Of a DNA stretch of 64,000 bases, positions 14,901 through 28,269 are shown piece by piece. A model generated the notes under the pieces. It saw nothing but the letters and a program-made list of their open reading frames with translations, did no database searches and was not told the DNA's origin. Source of the DNA: Glandiceps talaboti (taxonomy: Eukaryota > Hemichordata > Enteropneusta > Spengelidae); NCBI RefSeq assembly GCF_964340395.1, contig NC_135560.1:5474498-5538497 (forward strand), in the 5' to 3' direction. The translations under genes and the position numbers were made by a program. Within the stretch, counting starts at the first letter, position 1. Each line of letters begins with the position of its first letter.

Positions 14901-16573
14901 ATAGGTTAGGGACCGGTCAGTTTCTCCAGCCTGGGGGGGGGGGGCGGTGGATCCTTAAATCGGGCCGGTAAAAACTTACTGACACCCCCCCAGTGTGTAA
15001 AACCAAAAACAGGCTGACCCCCCTATCACTTAATTCTAAAACATGATGAAGCCATATATGATATTCGCATGACAGGTATTTTTTTATCGTGACTCAGTGT
15101 GGACTGCTTGACAGTCTTGCATCTACTTTATAAGATCCCGGGTTACCACTATCAGAGAGAAGGGAATATGTACATCTCTTATGGGGGTACTAGAGGGTTT
15201 CCACTAGAAACCCTGGATGTTTTTAACTCCGAAAAGTCAATTTTGTGACCATTCAGACATTAATTTTTCACAAAATGGTTTCCAAGCTTTACAAGACAGC
15301 ATCAACATGTAAAATAGGGTTGAAATAATTTTGAAATATACTTTGATAGCATCTTGACAGTAAGAGGGGAAGAGCTTGAGACTGGGATATGTCCACCTCA
15401 TATGGGAAGTCCGAGGGGTCTCCCTCTAGAAGCCCTGGATGATTTTTTAATCTTAAAGCCAATATGAAGGCTATTCAGACCCTTTCAATCAATAACTTAA
15501 TCAATGCTTTACAAGGCAGCACCATCAAGTATCAGAAAGTATTCTTTATAACTTACATAGGGTTGCAATATGTTCTTAAAAAGTTAAATGGCATCATCAT
15601 ATGCATGTAGTAAAGGTCAGCACATCTAATGGTAGAATAATTTGGTAGGGGAGATTTTAAGGCAATGTTGAGACTATCTTGGGAAACATTTCACATCTTT
15701 AAAAGACAATATCATCTCAAATTAGAATAGGGTGAAAATATTTAAGAAAAGTTTAATACCACTATGATAGTAAAAAGGTTGTTGGTGCATCTGATTGTTG
15801 GTTGAATGCATGAATCTGGCAGATCTGCAGTTTTTTGCTTCTATTAAGGCAATGTTTAGGTTATTCATAGCCTTTGGGGTAACATTTCCAAGCTTCGAAA
15901 AGCTAACGTAAATGTAAGTTCTAAATGAGTTCCCATGTCACATAAAAATGGGCCCGTAACATTGGTATAGGGGCATTAATATTGCATGTATAGTAAAGTC
16001 ACCGGTATGTTAGAGAACCTAGTGTATAACAGAAACTGGAATCTGATAAGAAGTGGTGATTTTTAGTGTCAATAACATGTAGTGTCCAAAATAGAAAGTG
16101 TATTAATCCCTTCTGGCAAGTTCATACTGACGAGTAGAACAATTTAGATTAACTTCTTTTATAAACTATATTAGAAGATTACCATTACGAAACTTTCAAG
16201 TTCACTTTTGCCCCAAAGTGCATCATTGTGGAACAGACAAGCATTTACATGACATGTTCTGTAACTAGTGTGGTAGCTAGGCAATACATGTATATGTATA
16301 TGTACAGTTATGTTTGAACTTATAAGTAATATTAAAGAATTCATGTAGGAAACAGGGACAACAACAAATATTTACATGTACCCCATTTCAGACAAGGCTA
16401 TATGCCATTGTAGAAAATGATTTTTTTTCTCCCATCACAATCCAAAACACATTGACCCCTATCCACAATTTTCAAAACAGCATGACCCCCCCCTACTGCC
16501 AATTTCAAAAACAGGGTGACCCCCACTACAAATCCCCCCCCCCAGGCCGAAGAAACTGACCAGTCCCTTAGGA
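14901..16573. mobile_element. 1.67-kb element with ~45-bp terminal inverted repeats and G/C tracts
   Basis: The left terminus (about 14905-14943) reads AGGGACCGGTCAGTTTCTCC, then AGCCTGG and a long G run. The right terminus (about 16532-16570) is its inverse: a C run, CCAGGCCGAAGAAACTG, ACCAGTCCCT. Subterminal AAAACAGGCTGACCCCCC-type motifs occur inside both ends (about 15005 and 16475-16525). The interior has no transposase ORF, so this looks like a non-autonomous DNA transposon. Superfamily and target-site duplication are not settled. Confidence 0.7.
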
Positions 16574-16960
16574 AGAATAAATAATTTAACGTATGCGTTC
16601 TTACTTCTTTCTATAATAGCGCGTACCAGCAACTTCGAGACGTTCAAATTAAGCAGCCTTTGGTGTATATTCTACGAAGTGTTTGCCCATCCATCACCCC
16701 TTCACGATGCTGCCCACACTGGGGCAATTTGTGTCGATGTTAAAGGTTTCGTATCAATGTGCAACCAGGTTTTAGAACAATGTTATATGAAAAAAATGAT
16801 GCGTCATTGAAATGATAGTTAATAAAAAAAAACATGATCTATTTTTGCAAACTCAGTACGTGTAGGGAGAAATGGGATTGAACATACTGGTAGTCTATAA
16901 ATCAAAGCAGACACATGTAACTTAAAACTGATATAACACTCATCAACCTCAATAAATTAC

Positions 16961-17325
16961 CGTCTCCCTGTAGCATAGTGTTTAGCGCACAGGATTACCA
17001 GTTGGGAAGTCACGGGTTCGAATGCTACTGGAAACAGGGGATTTTTCTGTCACCGAATCCTACTGGAAACAGGGGCGTGTTCTACAGATTCGTTGGGTAG
17101 GTTGTATCACTCGGCCGTGTCTCACTCGCAGGACTCCTGGAGTAATGACTCGGGGACGATTAGTCACACGGACCCACAGGTGCTATGTTTGTCGGGCCTG
17201 GGTGACTCTAGGATAGCCTGTGGACTGTCGCTGTTGCTGTGACTGGGAAAGCCTTGACAGTTTCACAGCAACGTGATATTTAGCGTGCAACATAGCCCTG
17301 CCACGTAGTCACAAACCTGAAAGGA
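16961..17325 (+). mobile_element. tRNA-derived SINE
   Basis: The head resembles a tRNA with internal RNA polymerase III promoter boxes: A-box-like TAGCATAGTGT (16971-16981) and B-box GGTTCGAATGC (17015-17025), spaced as in a tRNA. The body continues for about 300 bp and is GC-richer than its surroundings. TACTGGAAACAGGGG occurs twice, about 33 bp apart. The acceptor stem does not pair well, so this is not a tRNA gene. The central region (about 17218-17300) could belong to one of the conserved-core SINE superfamilies; that needs a library search. Confidence 0.6.
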
Positions 17326-19127
17326 TCTCTGTAGCATTATGTGTGTTTGTGTGTATATGTCTGCATAACAGAATATCGCTGGGAGCAATTCCCAGCGCAA
17401 ACATTTATTCAATAAATTGCAAAAGATTAATAACTGTGTTAAATGTTTCTTATTTAACGTACAATAACAAACATTTTGCATAAAATTGTTTTAAAATTAA
17501 AATTCCAAACTAAATATCAAATCCTCATTCATATGGTCACTTTAATGTATGAACTCAAGATCATATTCAATGTAATACAAACTTAACCCTGGTGTTTTGA
17601 ACCGCGAAGTAGTTTAGAAAGTGTACTTCTGTATTGTAGGCATCACGTCAATTAACCTTTTAATATAGTTTAATCATATACCCTGCACGTGTAGGGTCTA
17701 TAGTTTAATATAACGATTAGTTATTGAATATATCATGCATTCACTATGGCGCTCTTTCGCTAAATATTCAAAAGTACGTTATACGTAATGTTAAATGTGG
17801 ACTCTATGAACTCTTATACTACCATCACTTGTTTCCAACTTTCATTAATAGAAGTAGTCGCTCAATCGAGATGTCGAATAGCTCTAACAGCCGCTTAATT
17901 TTAAGAAATGTCTACTTACAAACAAGCTATACAACATCAATGTGAATATTCCGGAATATTGTCTGAAATTCTCATAATGAAATTTGAAATAGTTGATGTC
18001 CAAACTAAAGAATTGCTACACTGCCGCAACCACTTTTGAGGACAGTCGTTTTTTATTGGCATGTGACGGGTAACCTCCTTGCGTTGGTCAGTTTACGAGC
18101 AGATGCAATAATGTAGCGATAATGTCATGCATGGACATGCCGTGAATATCGTCACAGATACGCTTTTCAACTTACCTAATACTGTTGATATCATGAAAAT
18201 AACCAAAGAAACCAGTGTTGGCACCACCATATTTGTAGAGGTGTACTTGAATACCAGTTTCTATACTAGAATAACGGTCGACAACTATTTCAAAAAAGCG
18301 ATGCGAGTATTTTAAAAAATGATAGTCGGTGGTCTCACATTTCATGTAGAGCGCAAACGACAGCACTGGCCTTTTCCCCGGGACTTGTATGCTAATTTCG
18401 ATATGTCATTACAGTAACACGTGATTCAGGTGTAACCAATAGATTTATAGGGCTTGACTTAATTCATTGATATTTTATTGATGTTTAATTTTGGGATGAC
18501 AGGTTTATGTTGTTGGTATTTCACAACCCGACAAAGGGTAACATGACTGGTAGTCATGTAAAGAATACTACCAGTATGCTAGATATTTTATAACTGTTAT
18601 ACTCGGACACGATTAGAACTGAGAATCAACCTTTAGTTAGTAGAACTGGGGTTATCGTTCTACTCGTCAAATAAACCCAGAAAGTATGAAGTTTGAAAAT
18701 TATGTGCAACAAGGCAATGGTTGCTCACCTCATTTTGATACAAAACATGTCAAGAGACAATGAGATTCAGGTAAAGCACAGAAGATGAACCTTACAAGTA
18801 AGTCAAAATTACTTTATGTATATGTCTTGCTATTGTCCATTATGAGGGAAAAACATATAGCTGTATGTAAATACTACTTGCTTTAATATGATACGCTATG
18901 TTCCATGTTTTGTAAAGGAAATAAACAAATGCAAGTTGATACACGTACAAATATATATACATACACACGCACAAAGACACAGACACAACTAAATATAGGA
19001 AATATCTCTATTTTGAAGTAAACCGGGCTCAGCACATTATGCCATCGGAGATGAAAGATTTATACTAATGCATTGGTATTCTACAGTACACAGTATATAC
19101 CGAGAATATATAATTAACTTGATCGTA

Positions 19128-19128
<1 letters not shown>
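17326..19128. other. No recognisable gene
   Basis: AT-rich DNA. Small ORFs at 17724-17945 and 18127-18315 lack family resemblance and splice context. Confidence 0.45.
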
Positions 19129-19201
<73 letters not shown>

Positions 19202-19262
19202 GATGATCGCAATATGCGTGAAACTCCGAGTTACACCCAAGAAAGAGTTCCAGTACTACCAA

Positions 19263-19343
<81 letters not shown>

Positions 19344-19402
19344 CATATATATATATTGATATATATATATATATATTGATATATATATATAACACATATA
19401 TA

Positions 19403-19480
<78 letters not shown>
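19129..19480. repeat. Cluster of (TA)n arrays with a ~65-bp unique spacer
   Basis: TA runs cover 19129-19198 and about 19265-19480. The second is broken by CATA, TTGA and AACACA patches. The spacer (about 19199-19264) is unique. The arrangement resembles the 13.7-14.4 kb cluster. Confidence 0.95.
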
Positions 19481-19481
<1 letters not shown>

Positions 19482-20023
19482 AACATAATTATGAATGTTC
19501 GGAATGTTATTTATATTGGCAAAATATACTAACCTCATTATTAGTCAGGCGAACAGTTTGTCGACAGCAACTAGTCGCAACAGATGTTCATGATTCATCA
19601 CAAAATATGCTTCAGATTGAACGTCCAATGCAAGTTCCTTTCGAACGTCTTAGAATTTGGTTTCCATTTATATTTTCACAAGTGTTTTCTTTTTATTTTA
19701 TTGTATTGTAACATATTCTTAAAGGTCAATTGTAAGCTTCACTCTGGAAATGTAGCACACAGATGTATCTATTAAACAAAAACATGGCTTTGATAACCTA
19801 ATACATGTCTTCAAAGTCAAAGCTATTATATAAACGTGTGTATGTTTGCAAGCCAAGGCGTTCCTGCGTTTCCTCTAATTAGTCAATGCACTTTCATTCA
19901 CTGTGTAACTCGAAGAACTGGAAATAACTTTCTAGGCCCGGACGCTTAATTAAGATAAAGCAATGCTATAACCGTGACAAGGCACCTTGGGTCACTCATT
20001 TTGTTCTACAGATTCTACAGATT
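19481..20023. other. No recognisable gene
   Basis: A 63-codon ORF at 19584-19775 is not recognised. No repeat structure is seen. Confidence 0.4.
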
Positions 20024-21568
20024 CTTTAACATCAGGATATTTTTTTTGAAAATGTTAGACGGTAGTAATTAATGTATAAAGATAGCATAAAGATATCAAC
20101 ATGGTATTAATAGTACTGTATACATAGTTACCTGAGGTACTGATAATTAGTTGTTGAATTAATAATGATTAACGAAATGGCAACGTATAGAGACAAACTG
20201 TTAGTTGTGAATGGTCGTGTATGCAATTATTACAATGAGAAAATTTACATTACTCAAAATTGTGTTTGGCATTGAAACCAGAGGTCAAAACGTTCTCCAT
20301 AGACAATTCAAAATGGCAGGTAAACACATCTTCAAAAAAAGACGTTGTTGTTACCAATGGAACAATAATGAGTAAAGTAATAAATTCGCCCTTTTGTCCA
20401 AAATGTGTCATAGTTATATATAAATGTGTGATGTATTCGTAGGCTTCTAGAGGTACCACATCCAATGACACAAGTGATGCAATTATTACCATGGTGATCA
20501 AACTGAGTGAGATTTGACAATCTAGATAATTTTGTCAAAGTGTCAAAAATGCATATGAATTGCTGGTATCCTCAGATTTCTCTAAGCAAAGGACAGAATA
20601 ACATCACCAGAAATGGTTACCATGGTAACGAAAATGAGTAAACATACGTAGCAACCGCAACCATATTCACAAAACTGTGTCATATGGACATGGAAGTTCT
20701 ATACTTACCTGAAATCCCCCAAGACGCTGACAGTAGTAAATATCAAAAATTGTATAATAGCTACCGTGCATACCAAACATGATAACCCTACTGTGTCCAG
20801 GGTCCTACTCTGTTAATATATCTTGACAGTGAAGTTATTAGTACGCCACTGTTCGTTATGGGCAGATGATCTAAAGACATCATTAACCAAAATAGCTTTT
20901 GTTACGTTGGATTCGATAAACAGTATTCTTTGAGTGGAATTTTATGATATTGAAGTTATTATTTATTAGCCTCAAAACTCGATTTCAGGAATATTAACAT
21001 CATAGACACGTAAGTAGGACATTGCACTTGTTCCCTTACTTTGCAATCAGAAAACAAGTATCTTTTTAAAAATAAGCAGTATTGAATTTGCAAGTGATGA
21101 ATATCATATGACAATTTGGTATTCGGAAGCATGTTGACAAATTGAATAGCATGTAAAATAACTGAGATATGTATTCTGAAATATAACTCCATATTTTAAT
21201 AACTGTTGATTGTCCTCATCACTTACTTCGGACGTGACAAAAAAGAAATAAATTTCAGTATTCACTGATACCAGCTTATTATGACATATTTAAAGCCTGA
21301 TGTCACCGAATTGTCAACTTATGTCATTACTGTCGGCTATGTTAACAATTTAGCGAGATAGAGGTAACTATAAAGCAAGTAACAATCGCGCCTATTTACG
21401 GACACGTCGTTTTTTGCTGTTGATAAGTTACTGTATGTCGAAGGCAAAACTTGTTTGCAATCGAAGGCAAACTTTTGAATTGCATCATTTGGGAGCAATT
21501 CATGCTGCATTTATTACCATGATAATATCGTATCTACTAGGTAGAAACAATTGTTATTTTAAAATTAT
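20024..21568 (+). repeat. Long copy (A) of a duplicated dispersed segment
   Basis: The first ~312 bp (20024-20336) match 22339-22650 with few differences, and the last ~140 bp (21426-21568) match about 22662-22797. The 1.1-kb middle is missing from copy B. Same orientation. The middle contains a second, weaker TGGTTACCATGGTAACGA / AATGAGTAA block (about 20606) echoing 20350. No protein is recognised. It is either a local duplication followed by deletion, or two members of a non-autonomous transposon family of different length. Confidence 0.75.
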
Positions 21569-22080
21569 GATTCACTTTCAATAAACAATGGTATCACCTT
21601 AGGCACATACAAATACGGAAGTGGGCAAACTAAAATAAAGAGATTCTGATAAAAGCTAGAATGTTATAAATCATAATGTACAGAAATATGCAATGTATTC
21701 AGAAAACATATGATTATGCGTGCTGTTAAACATATATCTATGGTTAATATACTTGGCTCTCGACATCATGTTATTAATTATTCATAAATATTAAACAAAT
21801 ATGTATGTGTTGGTCAGCAGTGAAAATATCAGTTCTCTGTAGTACGTATGACGCGTTTGCAGAGAATTGGTTCATTTCAGTCGTTTAGTTTTCGGATAAA
21901 ATGTTTGTTCTACTTTTGTTATTTTCATCTGGTGTTTTGTAAACTAATGTATATTGATTATTTGAGAGCCATTTGTCATCCTAGTTTGTCATAAAATGTA
22001 CATATTTCCCCCATTGTGATTCGTTTTGTTAAACTTTTATGAAAACAGTACGTAAATGATCGTTTGAGTGTTTAATTATC

Positions 22081-22336
22081 ACACCATGCACAAGCCAAGT
22101 TATTGTCGTTGAACAGAAAATATGGATTACAGAGCTTGGTAGTTCAACGTCATGACAACCCAACAACGTCATTTGTACTGCGAGGCTCATTCCAAATCAC
22201 TATTGTTAGGAGTTATAATCATATTATTCCCGAAAATTTGTTTTCGTTCAGCCGGAAAATACTTATGACCTAAGGGTTTGTCACTACTCGTTGACTAATA
22301 TTGTTCTTGGCTGAAAGAAGAAAATACTGAAGAATA
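22081..22336 (+). mobile_element. Foldback element, hairpin family copy 1
   Basis: It starts ACCATGCACAAGCCAAGTT, carries the family body (GAACAGAAAATATGGATTA) and ends in the imperfect hairpin: CAGCCGGAAAATACTTATGA and CCTAAGGGTTTGTCACTACT, then TTCTTGGCTGAAAGAAG. The second hairpin arm is shortened here compared with copies at 31.8, 43.4 and 51.3 kb. It has no coding capacity. Confidence 0.7.
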
Positions 22337-22338
22337 CT

Positions 22339-22797
22339 ATTTAACATCAGGATATTTTTTTTGAAAATGTTACACGGTAGTAATTAATGTATAAAGATAG
22401 CATAAAGGTATCAACCTGGTATTGATAGTAATATATACATAGTTACCCTGAGGTACTGATAATTAGTTGTTGAATTAATAATGATTAACGAAATGACAAC
22501 GTATAGAGACAAACTGTTAGGTGTGAATGGTCGTGTATGCAATTATTACAATGAGAAAATTTATATTACTCAAAATTGTGGTTGGCATTGAAACCAGAGG
22601 TCAAAACGTTCTCCATAGACAATTCAAAGTGGCAGGTATACGCCCGTTATAAACACATCACAGTTACTGTATGTCGAAGGCAAAACTTGTTTGCAATTGA
22701 AGGCAAGCTTTTAAATTGCGTCATTTGTGATAATTCATGCTAAATTTGACACCATGATAGTATCGTTTAGGTAGGAAGAATCTTTAAAATTATCAAA
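22339..22797 (+). repeat. Short copy (B) of the 20-kb segment
   Basis: It matches copy A at both ends (20024-20336 and 21426-21568) but lacks the 1.1-kb middle. A short novel join (TATACGCCCGTTATAAACAC) marks the deletion point. It lies immediately after foldback copy 1. Confidence 0.75.
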
Positions 22798-23438
22798 ACA
22801 GTTATCCCCCTGTTATTGAGTTTATTACTTGAATTAATTAACCTTGAGGCGAAGGAGTTCTATCATCAAAGTACTTTCAAAGGAGTCCCCGGGCTTGTCC
22901 AGTAGGACAACATTTGATTTGTTTATCATCGGGCGACATATTAATATGTCCCTTATGAAGACTGTATAAGTGTTCAAACGAATTTAGATCATTGTAGTGT
23001 TACAGGTAAATCCACTAGTCGATCTTTGGTATATGAAACACTATTGGTAGACTAACCATACCAACATACCAGACTTCTATGATTGTATAACGTTGTGCGA
23101 ATCTGCTCAAATTAAAAAAAAAAATATAATAAAAAAGAACAACAAAACAATAAATAAGATATGTAATTTTATGTACAGAATATAAACCTATATATAAAGG
23201 AAAACAGAATAAGTAACAATTTTACTTCTAAGTAACAATTAACGCCAAGTGTCATTAACATTCCAGAAATTACAATCCATAATATTTCATGTCGACGGTA
23301 AGATTTTTAATCTACTTCCACCTGGAATTTGCCTTATTTATTGATTTACACACAAAACATGCTGGCTTAGAGTAAGCAATAATTAATAGAATTATCGCAC
23401 ATTGTAGAGGTGAAAGTGTTAAAATACGACCTCACCTC

Positions 23439-24390
23439 ATAGGGGAACGCCAAGAAAAAAAATAGTATTTTCATAAACTTTGGGTTCTGAAAAGTCACAT
23501 CATGATTTCACGTCATTTGCGTGATTGCCAAGAAACACCAAACTGAAACTTTATTTCACCTCTACTGGTCCACCATTGCCTTATGACTCCTAATAGATTT
23601 ATATCCCCAACCAAATATCTGTTGAGGAACTTTGAATGAGTTCAGAGACGTGCAACGAAAAATATCTTAAAGGCAATGATAGTACGGATCATATTATATA
23701 TAAACATCGTCTTCTAAGCTTGGATCTGCTTCCACTTTCTCACAGAAGAATATTGATTGATATCAACTTTATTAATAGTGTGAATGGTAAATATGATGTG
23801 AACGTAGATAATAATATTTCTTTTAGGCACAAATACATCCGAACAATGAAAGTTCCGTATTTTAACACTGAAAACTTTAGATATTGTACTTTAAACAGAT
23901 TTATTCTATTTTGAAACACCTTGTCATTTGATATTTAAATTGTCATTCAAAACAAGCATTTGAAGAATGTAAATACTCTGATTGCAAACCATTACCATGA
24001 GCTACTTGTGAACAAGTTTAATCATGAAAATCCCATTACCTGGGTGTCAGTCTGTCATTGTACAAAGTGACGTTTAATGTAATTGTAGGTGTTTCCATTA
24101 ATCTTGTATTGTAACTGTAGTTTTTGCCGGTTGTCTTTTATTTCCCTGTATATATGTTTTGGGGTCCACGTTTATAGGTGTCCATAACCTGTGTGAACTG
24201 CCTGACTAATGTCAAAGTTAAATAAACAATTAAATAAATAAATAAAAGGACATACATATGTATTAGATTCACACTGAATAGTCATGACTCCTAAAGGGTT
24301 TCTTACCTTTAGATAAATAGTCATGAATAACTCTCCAGTACCAGTGAAAGTTTATGAAAATACGGTTTTTTCATGTAGGGGCGTCCTTCT
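23439..24390. mobile_element. Foldback element (GGGGAACGCC family) interrupted by a LINE tail
   Basis: Left end GGGGAACGCCAAG, then TTTTCATAAACTTTGGGTTC. Right end CTCTCCAGTACCAGTGAAAG, TTTATGAAAATACGG, then TAGGGGCGTCC. The two are inverted copies. The same termini bound a shorter copy at about 63031-63440. The middle (about 23630-24248) is a LINE 3' end, making this a nested insertion. Confidence 0.65.
23630..24248 (+). mobile_element. 5'-truncated non-LTR retrotransposon (LINE) 3' end
   Basis: A 92-codon frame (about 23636-23914) includes RLLSLDLLPLSHRRILIDIN followed by FINSVNGKYDV. That is the typical post-catalytic region of LINE reverse transcriptases (R-L--L-LLPL--RR---D---FYK--NG-YD). 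An ~330-bp 3' UTR follows and ends in a simple tail, TTAAATAAATAAATAAA (24231-24247). The upstream RT, endonuclease and ORF1 are absent. ATGACTCCTAA occurs on both sides (about 23582 and 24285) and could be a target-site duplication. Dead copy. The clade is not resolved. Confidence 0.7.
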
Positions 24391-26720
24391 TTTCTTTAAA
24401 AAAAGGTGGTGTAGCCATGATAAACTTGACAATAATATATTCAATTTATTGTTAAACAAGTTTAAACGAGTGCCTGAAGTTTATCTTTGTAAGTACATTG
24501 AATTCAAGAGTATTAATGGTTACATTGCTTTTGAGATGGAAAAAGCTTACGTAATCGATTTGTAAGTGGAATATTGAGATGGAATATTAAAAAGAAAATC
24601 TAAGAGGTTTTCTGCCAATCCTGAATGGCCTAATATCTGTAAAATTAAAATAGAAATATGAAAAAATGGCAAAGTACAGCACATATAACTATGTAAATTC
24701 AACTTCAACAACACGAACAGAAATAAAATTGAAAAACACCCAAGTGACTGAAACAAGGTTACTCTGACGCACATTATGCTCAGGCTGGAGTAATACATTT
24801 GATGGACTTTTACGACAACCGAGGCTTCTACTAATCGGAATATGCTTTTGTGACATAATTTTATCGGGCTTTTGTTTTCAAACTCAGTATTTGGATCGAA
24901 TGAATAATGCCTTAGTGTTAATTAAATATGAACATTCGTAAGTGAAATATTTACAGTCCCTATTTTCTATCACAAGTCACTGTGAAACCGCTGCTGGGTG
25001 CCCTTGAAAATACAAAATTATATTTTGACGTGACAACATAGATGGTAGAACTGTGGGAGATCTATAGCTTATACGTATACCTGTAACTTGTTCTCTTAAA
25101 ATAGATCAAATGTGAAACACATTTCCATTGACATACGAGAGGTTTGTAACATGCTGGCTGTAATGCCATTGTTCTTTGGAATGTATCTTTGTTCGGAGTG
25201 GAAAGCGTCAGGACAACAATAGATATGATGTCAAAATGTTGAAAACACTAAAGTGTGCAAGTTTCACCAACAATAATGTAACATGTTGTCGAGTCATGAC
25301 CTTACATTATTATAGATGCAATTGTTAGGATGTTGACGTGTGTCACTAATCTTTGTTATATCATAGCTATATCATACCTACTTCTATGGTTATATCTTAT
25401 ACGATGAATCTATTACTTTAGCTGCTATTTTGTTTGCATGGTTTTGGCTTTTCTGTCAAGCTATTAATATACCTAATTCTGACCGTCTATTTCATGACAT
25501 CCCTGCTCGATATGTAACAACAGCAGATCTGTTTGTTTTTTGGTTATAGTAAATAATACAGCGCTGCAGGTTACTGTTCACTGTCTCTATTTAATACAAA
25601 CATGCAGAGACCAATATGAAACTGCATATTACATTTAGTCTGAATAAAATAAAGCATTTAAACTTATTGCAACTAGACGAGCAAACATGCAGACGTCAAT
25701 GTTTTGATGTTTGCATGTTATATTCATCTCATTTAGACAAAATGTAGCAAGAAGCTATATTCATTCAATCTTGCTAGTACATCTTAAAGTGTGGCATGAG
25801 CAGTTTCTTATTGGTTTCTGCATGGTTGTATCAAACAGAACCGGTGAACAGAAACCTGCAAAGCACTGTATGTGAAGTTTTCGTGAAATTATGTGTATTA
25901 TGAAAAATATGTAAAAATTCACTGCGTTAAGTATTCTGATATATTAGAGCATTAGTTGAAGCTAACGTGAAATTGTAGCCTTTCAAAAGCATGTAGTATA
26001 GAAACAACCCGTATAATAACATTGATTCTGATACTCGATCGTGAGTGAACAATCGCCAACCTGTAGAACATGTATCTAATGAAGTGACACGTCGTTAATT
26101 TTGATAGACGTGTGGGTTCTCATTCGTATAAGGTATTATTAGAAACCATCAGTACAATATCTCATGGCATTGTTATTTAGGGCACGATCAAATGGATTTT
26201 GACTCAATGTTAAAAACACCATATTTTGAAACATGGTTTATGATGTTATTAAATGTGACAGACGGTTTATGACCTCAGTTTAAAGTTTACAGTGTATAGA
26301 AGTATTAGTATTTATCGCCTGACATTACTAGTAATTATCTCTGACGGGAAAAACTCGTAAAAGATGAAATATCCATTAATGGTGGTTGAAGGTACAATGA
26401 TGGCAAAACATTAAAATATATCATCAAATTCTTGTTTGCAGTATGAAAACAATAAATAACATTGGCTTTAAAATAATTACATAATTATTAAGAGTATTGG
26501 CTGGGTTACTTTTACGCTTTGTCAGTAAACATGTAATGTTCCCGTTATCTGCAATATGAAGGTTACCATACAGACACTGTTTTGGAACTACCTACCAAGT
26601 TTTGCCCATATTTTCTTTCCCGCGTTTTTATGGGAAAAACATACATCGTCTTTTAATTCAAAATTCAATACATGTTTATTACCCATGGTGAGTAGGACTT
26701 GTCTTGTACTGTTACAAAAC
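24391..26720. other. No recognisable gene
   Basis: About 2.3 kb of AT-rich DNA. No exon, RNA gene or clear repeat recognised on either strand. Confidence 0.45.
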
Positions 26721-26736
26721 GGAGAGAGAGAGCGAG

Positions 26737-26788
<52 letters not shown>

Positions 26789-26789
26789 T
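26721..26789. repeat. (GA)n array
   Basis: About 68 bp of GA dinucleotides with GC substitutions near the left end and one AA slip. Confidence 0.95.
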
Positions 26790-27307
26790 TGTAGGATGGT
26801 TAAGACCTCCCTGAAAACTTTTAGTTGTCATATTTAAAAAATAAATATGACATGTACAGATATATCAATTATCGAGGTGCCTGTTATGTCACTTTTGTAA
26901 TGACACGCATCATTACAAATATAATGATATTGTAATATTTTTCTAATTTCGTCTTTGTGAAATTGTTATCATAACGAGTATGCAGGAGAATGTGAAATAA
27001 AGGGTCATGCATACAGAAAGGAAATCTAACTTGTCGAGATGAATACGTCTTATCAGAATATTCAATTTCGTATGCCTGTGATATTGAAATAACATGTTTA
27101 CGACAAGAAGGTCGTTTCATGTGATAGGCATGTAATAATGCAGTTATTTTCATAACGAGTATAATTTTTAACGACGTAGATTAAATTGTTAAAATTTTCT
27201 ACGTTCCGAAAAAAAACATTTGGCCTTTTCTTGCATAACTACGATGTTAACGACCCTGTCATTTTTACCTTCAGTAAGGAAAAGTGATAATTCAGGGATG
27301 AAAAGTC

Positions 27308-27341
27308 TATGTGTCTGTGTCTGTGTCTGTGTCTGTGTCTG

Positions 27342-27378
<37 letters not shown>

Positions 27379-27432
27379 GCCTGTCTCTGTGTGTATGTCT
27401 GTCTGTCTGCTCGTGTGTCTGTCTGTCTGTCA
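27308..27432. repeat. (TGTCTG)n / (TGTC)n array
   Basis: About 125 bp. A six-base TGTCTG phase passes into a four-base TGTC phase, with CCTG and ATGT interruptions. It directly precedes the 27.43-28.2 kb repeat. Confidence 0.93.
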
Positions 27433-28180
27433 TGCCTGGCTCAATTCAAACGAAATTTGGTGCACATGTTCCTTACGGTAATGGCTAGAATCGATTAGAT
27501 CTTGGTAAACATTCCATGAATTGTAATGAAGCATTGCATAATTAGTGGTTTTCGGTAATTAGGCTATATATTGAGAATGCATGCTTCAAATTCAAAATAA
27601 TTTGCTTGGTACATACATTGATGATAAAAAAGTGAATGGGTTGTGTAAAGTTTGATAATATACCTTTTAGTTTTAATGGCCAATTTGCATAATTAATGAT
27701 TTTCTGTAATTAGGCAATATCTTAAGAATTCACGCTTCAAATTTAATATAATGTGATACATACGACAAACAAAACAATGGGCACATGTCCTGAAAACTTG
27801 TCGATGTAGCTTTTAGTTATAATGGGTCATTTGCATAATTAAAGATTTTTAGTAATAAGGCTATATATTAAGAGTGCAATCTTTAATTTGGTACATACAT
27901 TTATGATACCAAGGTGTCTCATAAAGGTTATTGATGTAACACTTAGTTTTAATGACTCATTTGCATAATTAATACTTTTCAGTAATTAAGCGAAATCTTA
28001 ATCAAATTCAGTACAATTCACTATATACATCAACCATAACAAAGCGCACAACTTCTCAAAACCTTTGTGACGTAGCTATAGTTTGAACTCATCTGCATAA
28101 TTACTGATTTTCAGTAATTAGGCTATAACTTCAAAATGCTTGCTTCAAATTCAATATAATTTGGTACATACTTCAAACAC
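27433..28180 (+). repeat. Diverged tandem repeat, ~130-150-bp unit, about five copies
   Basis: Each unit has a TTTGCATAATTAATGATTTT-like core, then GTAATTAGGCTATAT, CTTCAAATTCAATATAAT and TTGGTACATACAT. Cores start near 27535, 27686, 27832, 27963 and 28092. The opening phrase (AAATTTGGTGCACATGTTCC, about 27451) resembles one at 60.70 kb. It is an old satellite-like array or transposon interior; no coding capacity. Confidence 0.75.
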
Positions 28181-28269
28181 ATAGCTAATCACATATGTTC
28201 TGTTGAATTCCAGCAATTATTGTGTGTAAGAACAAAAATTTAAAGACTTTGCCCTTACGTAAGGCATTC

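Noticed and set aside
16962-17035. tRNA gene
   Set aside because: A and B boxes are present but the acceptor stem does not pair and a long SINE body follows.
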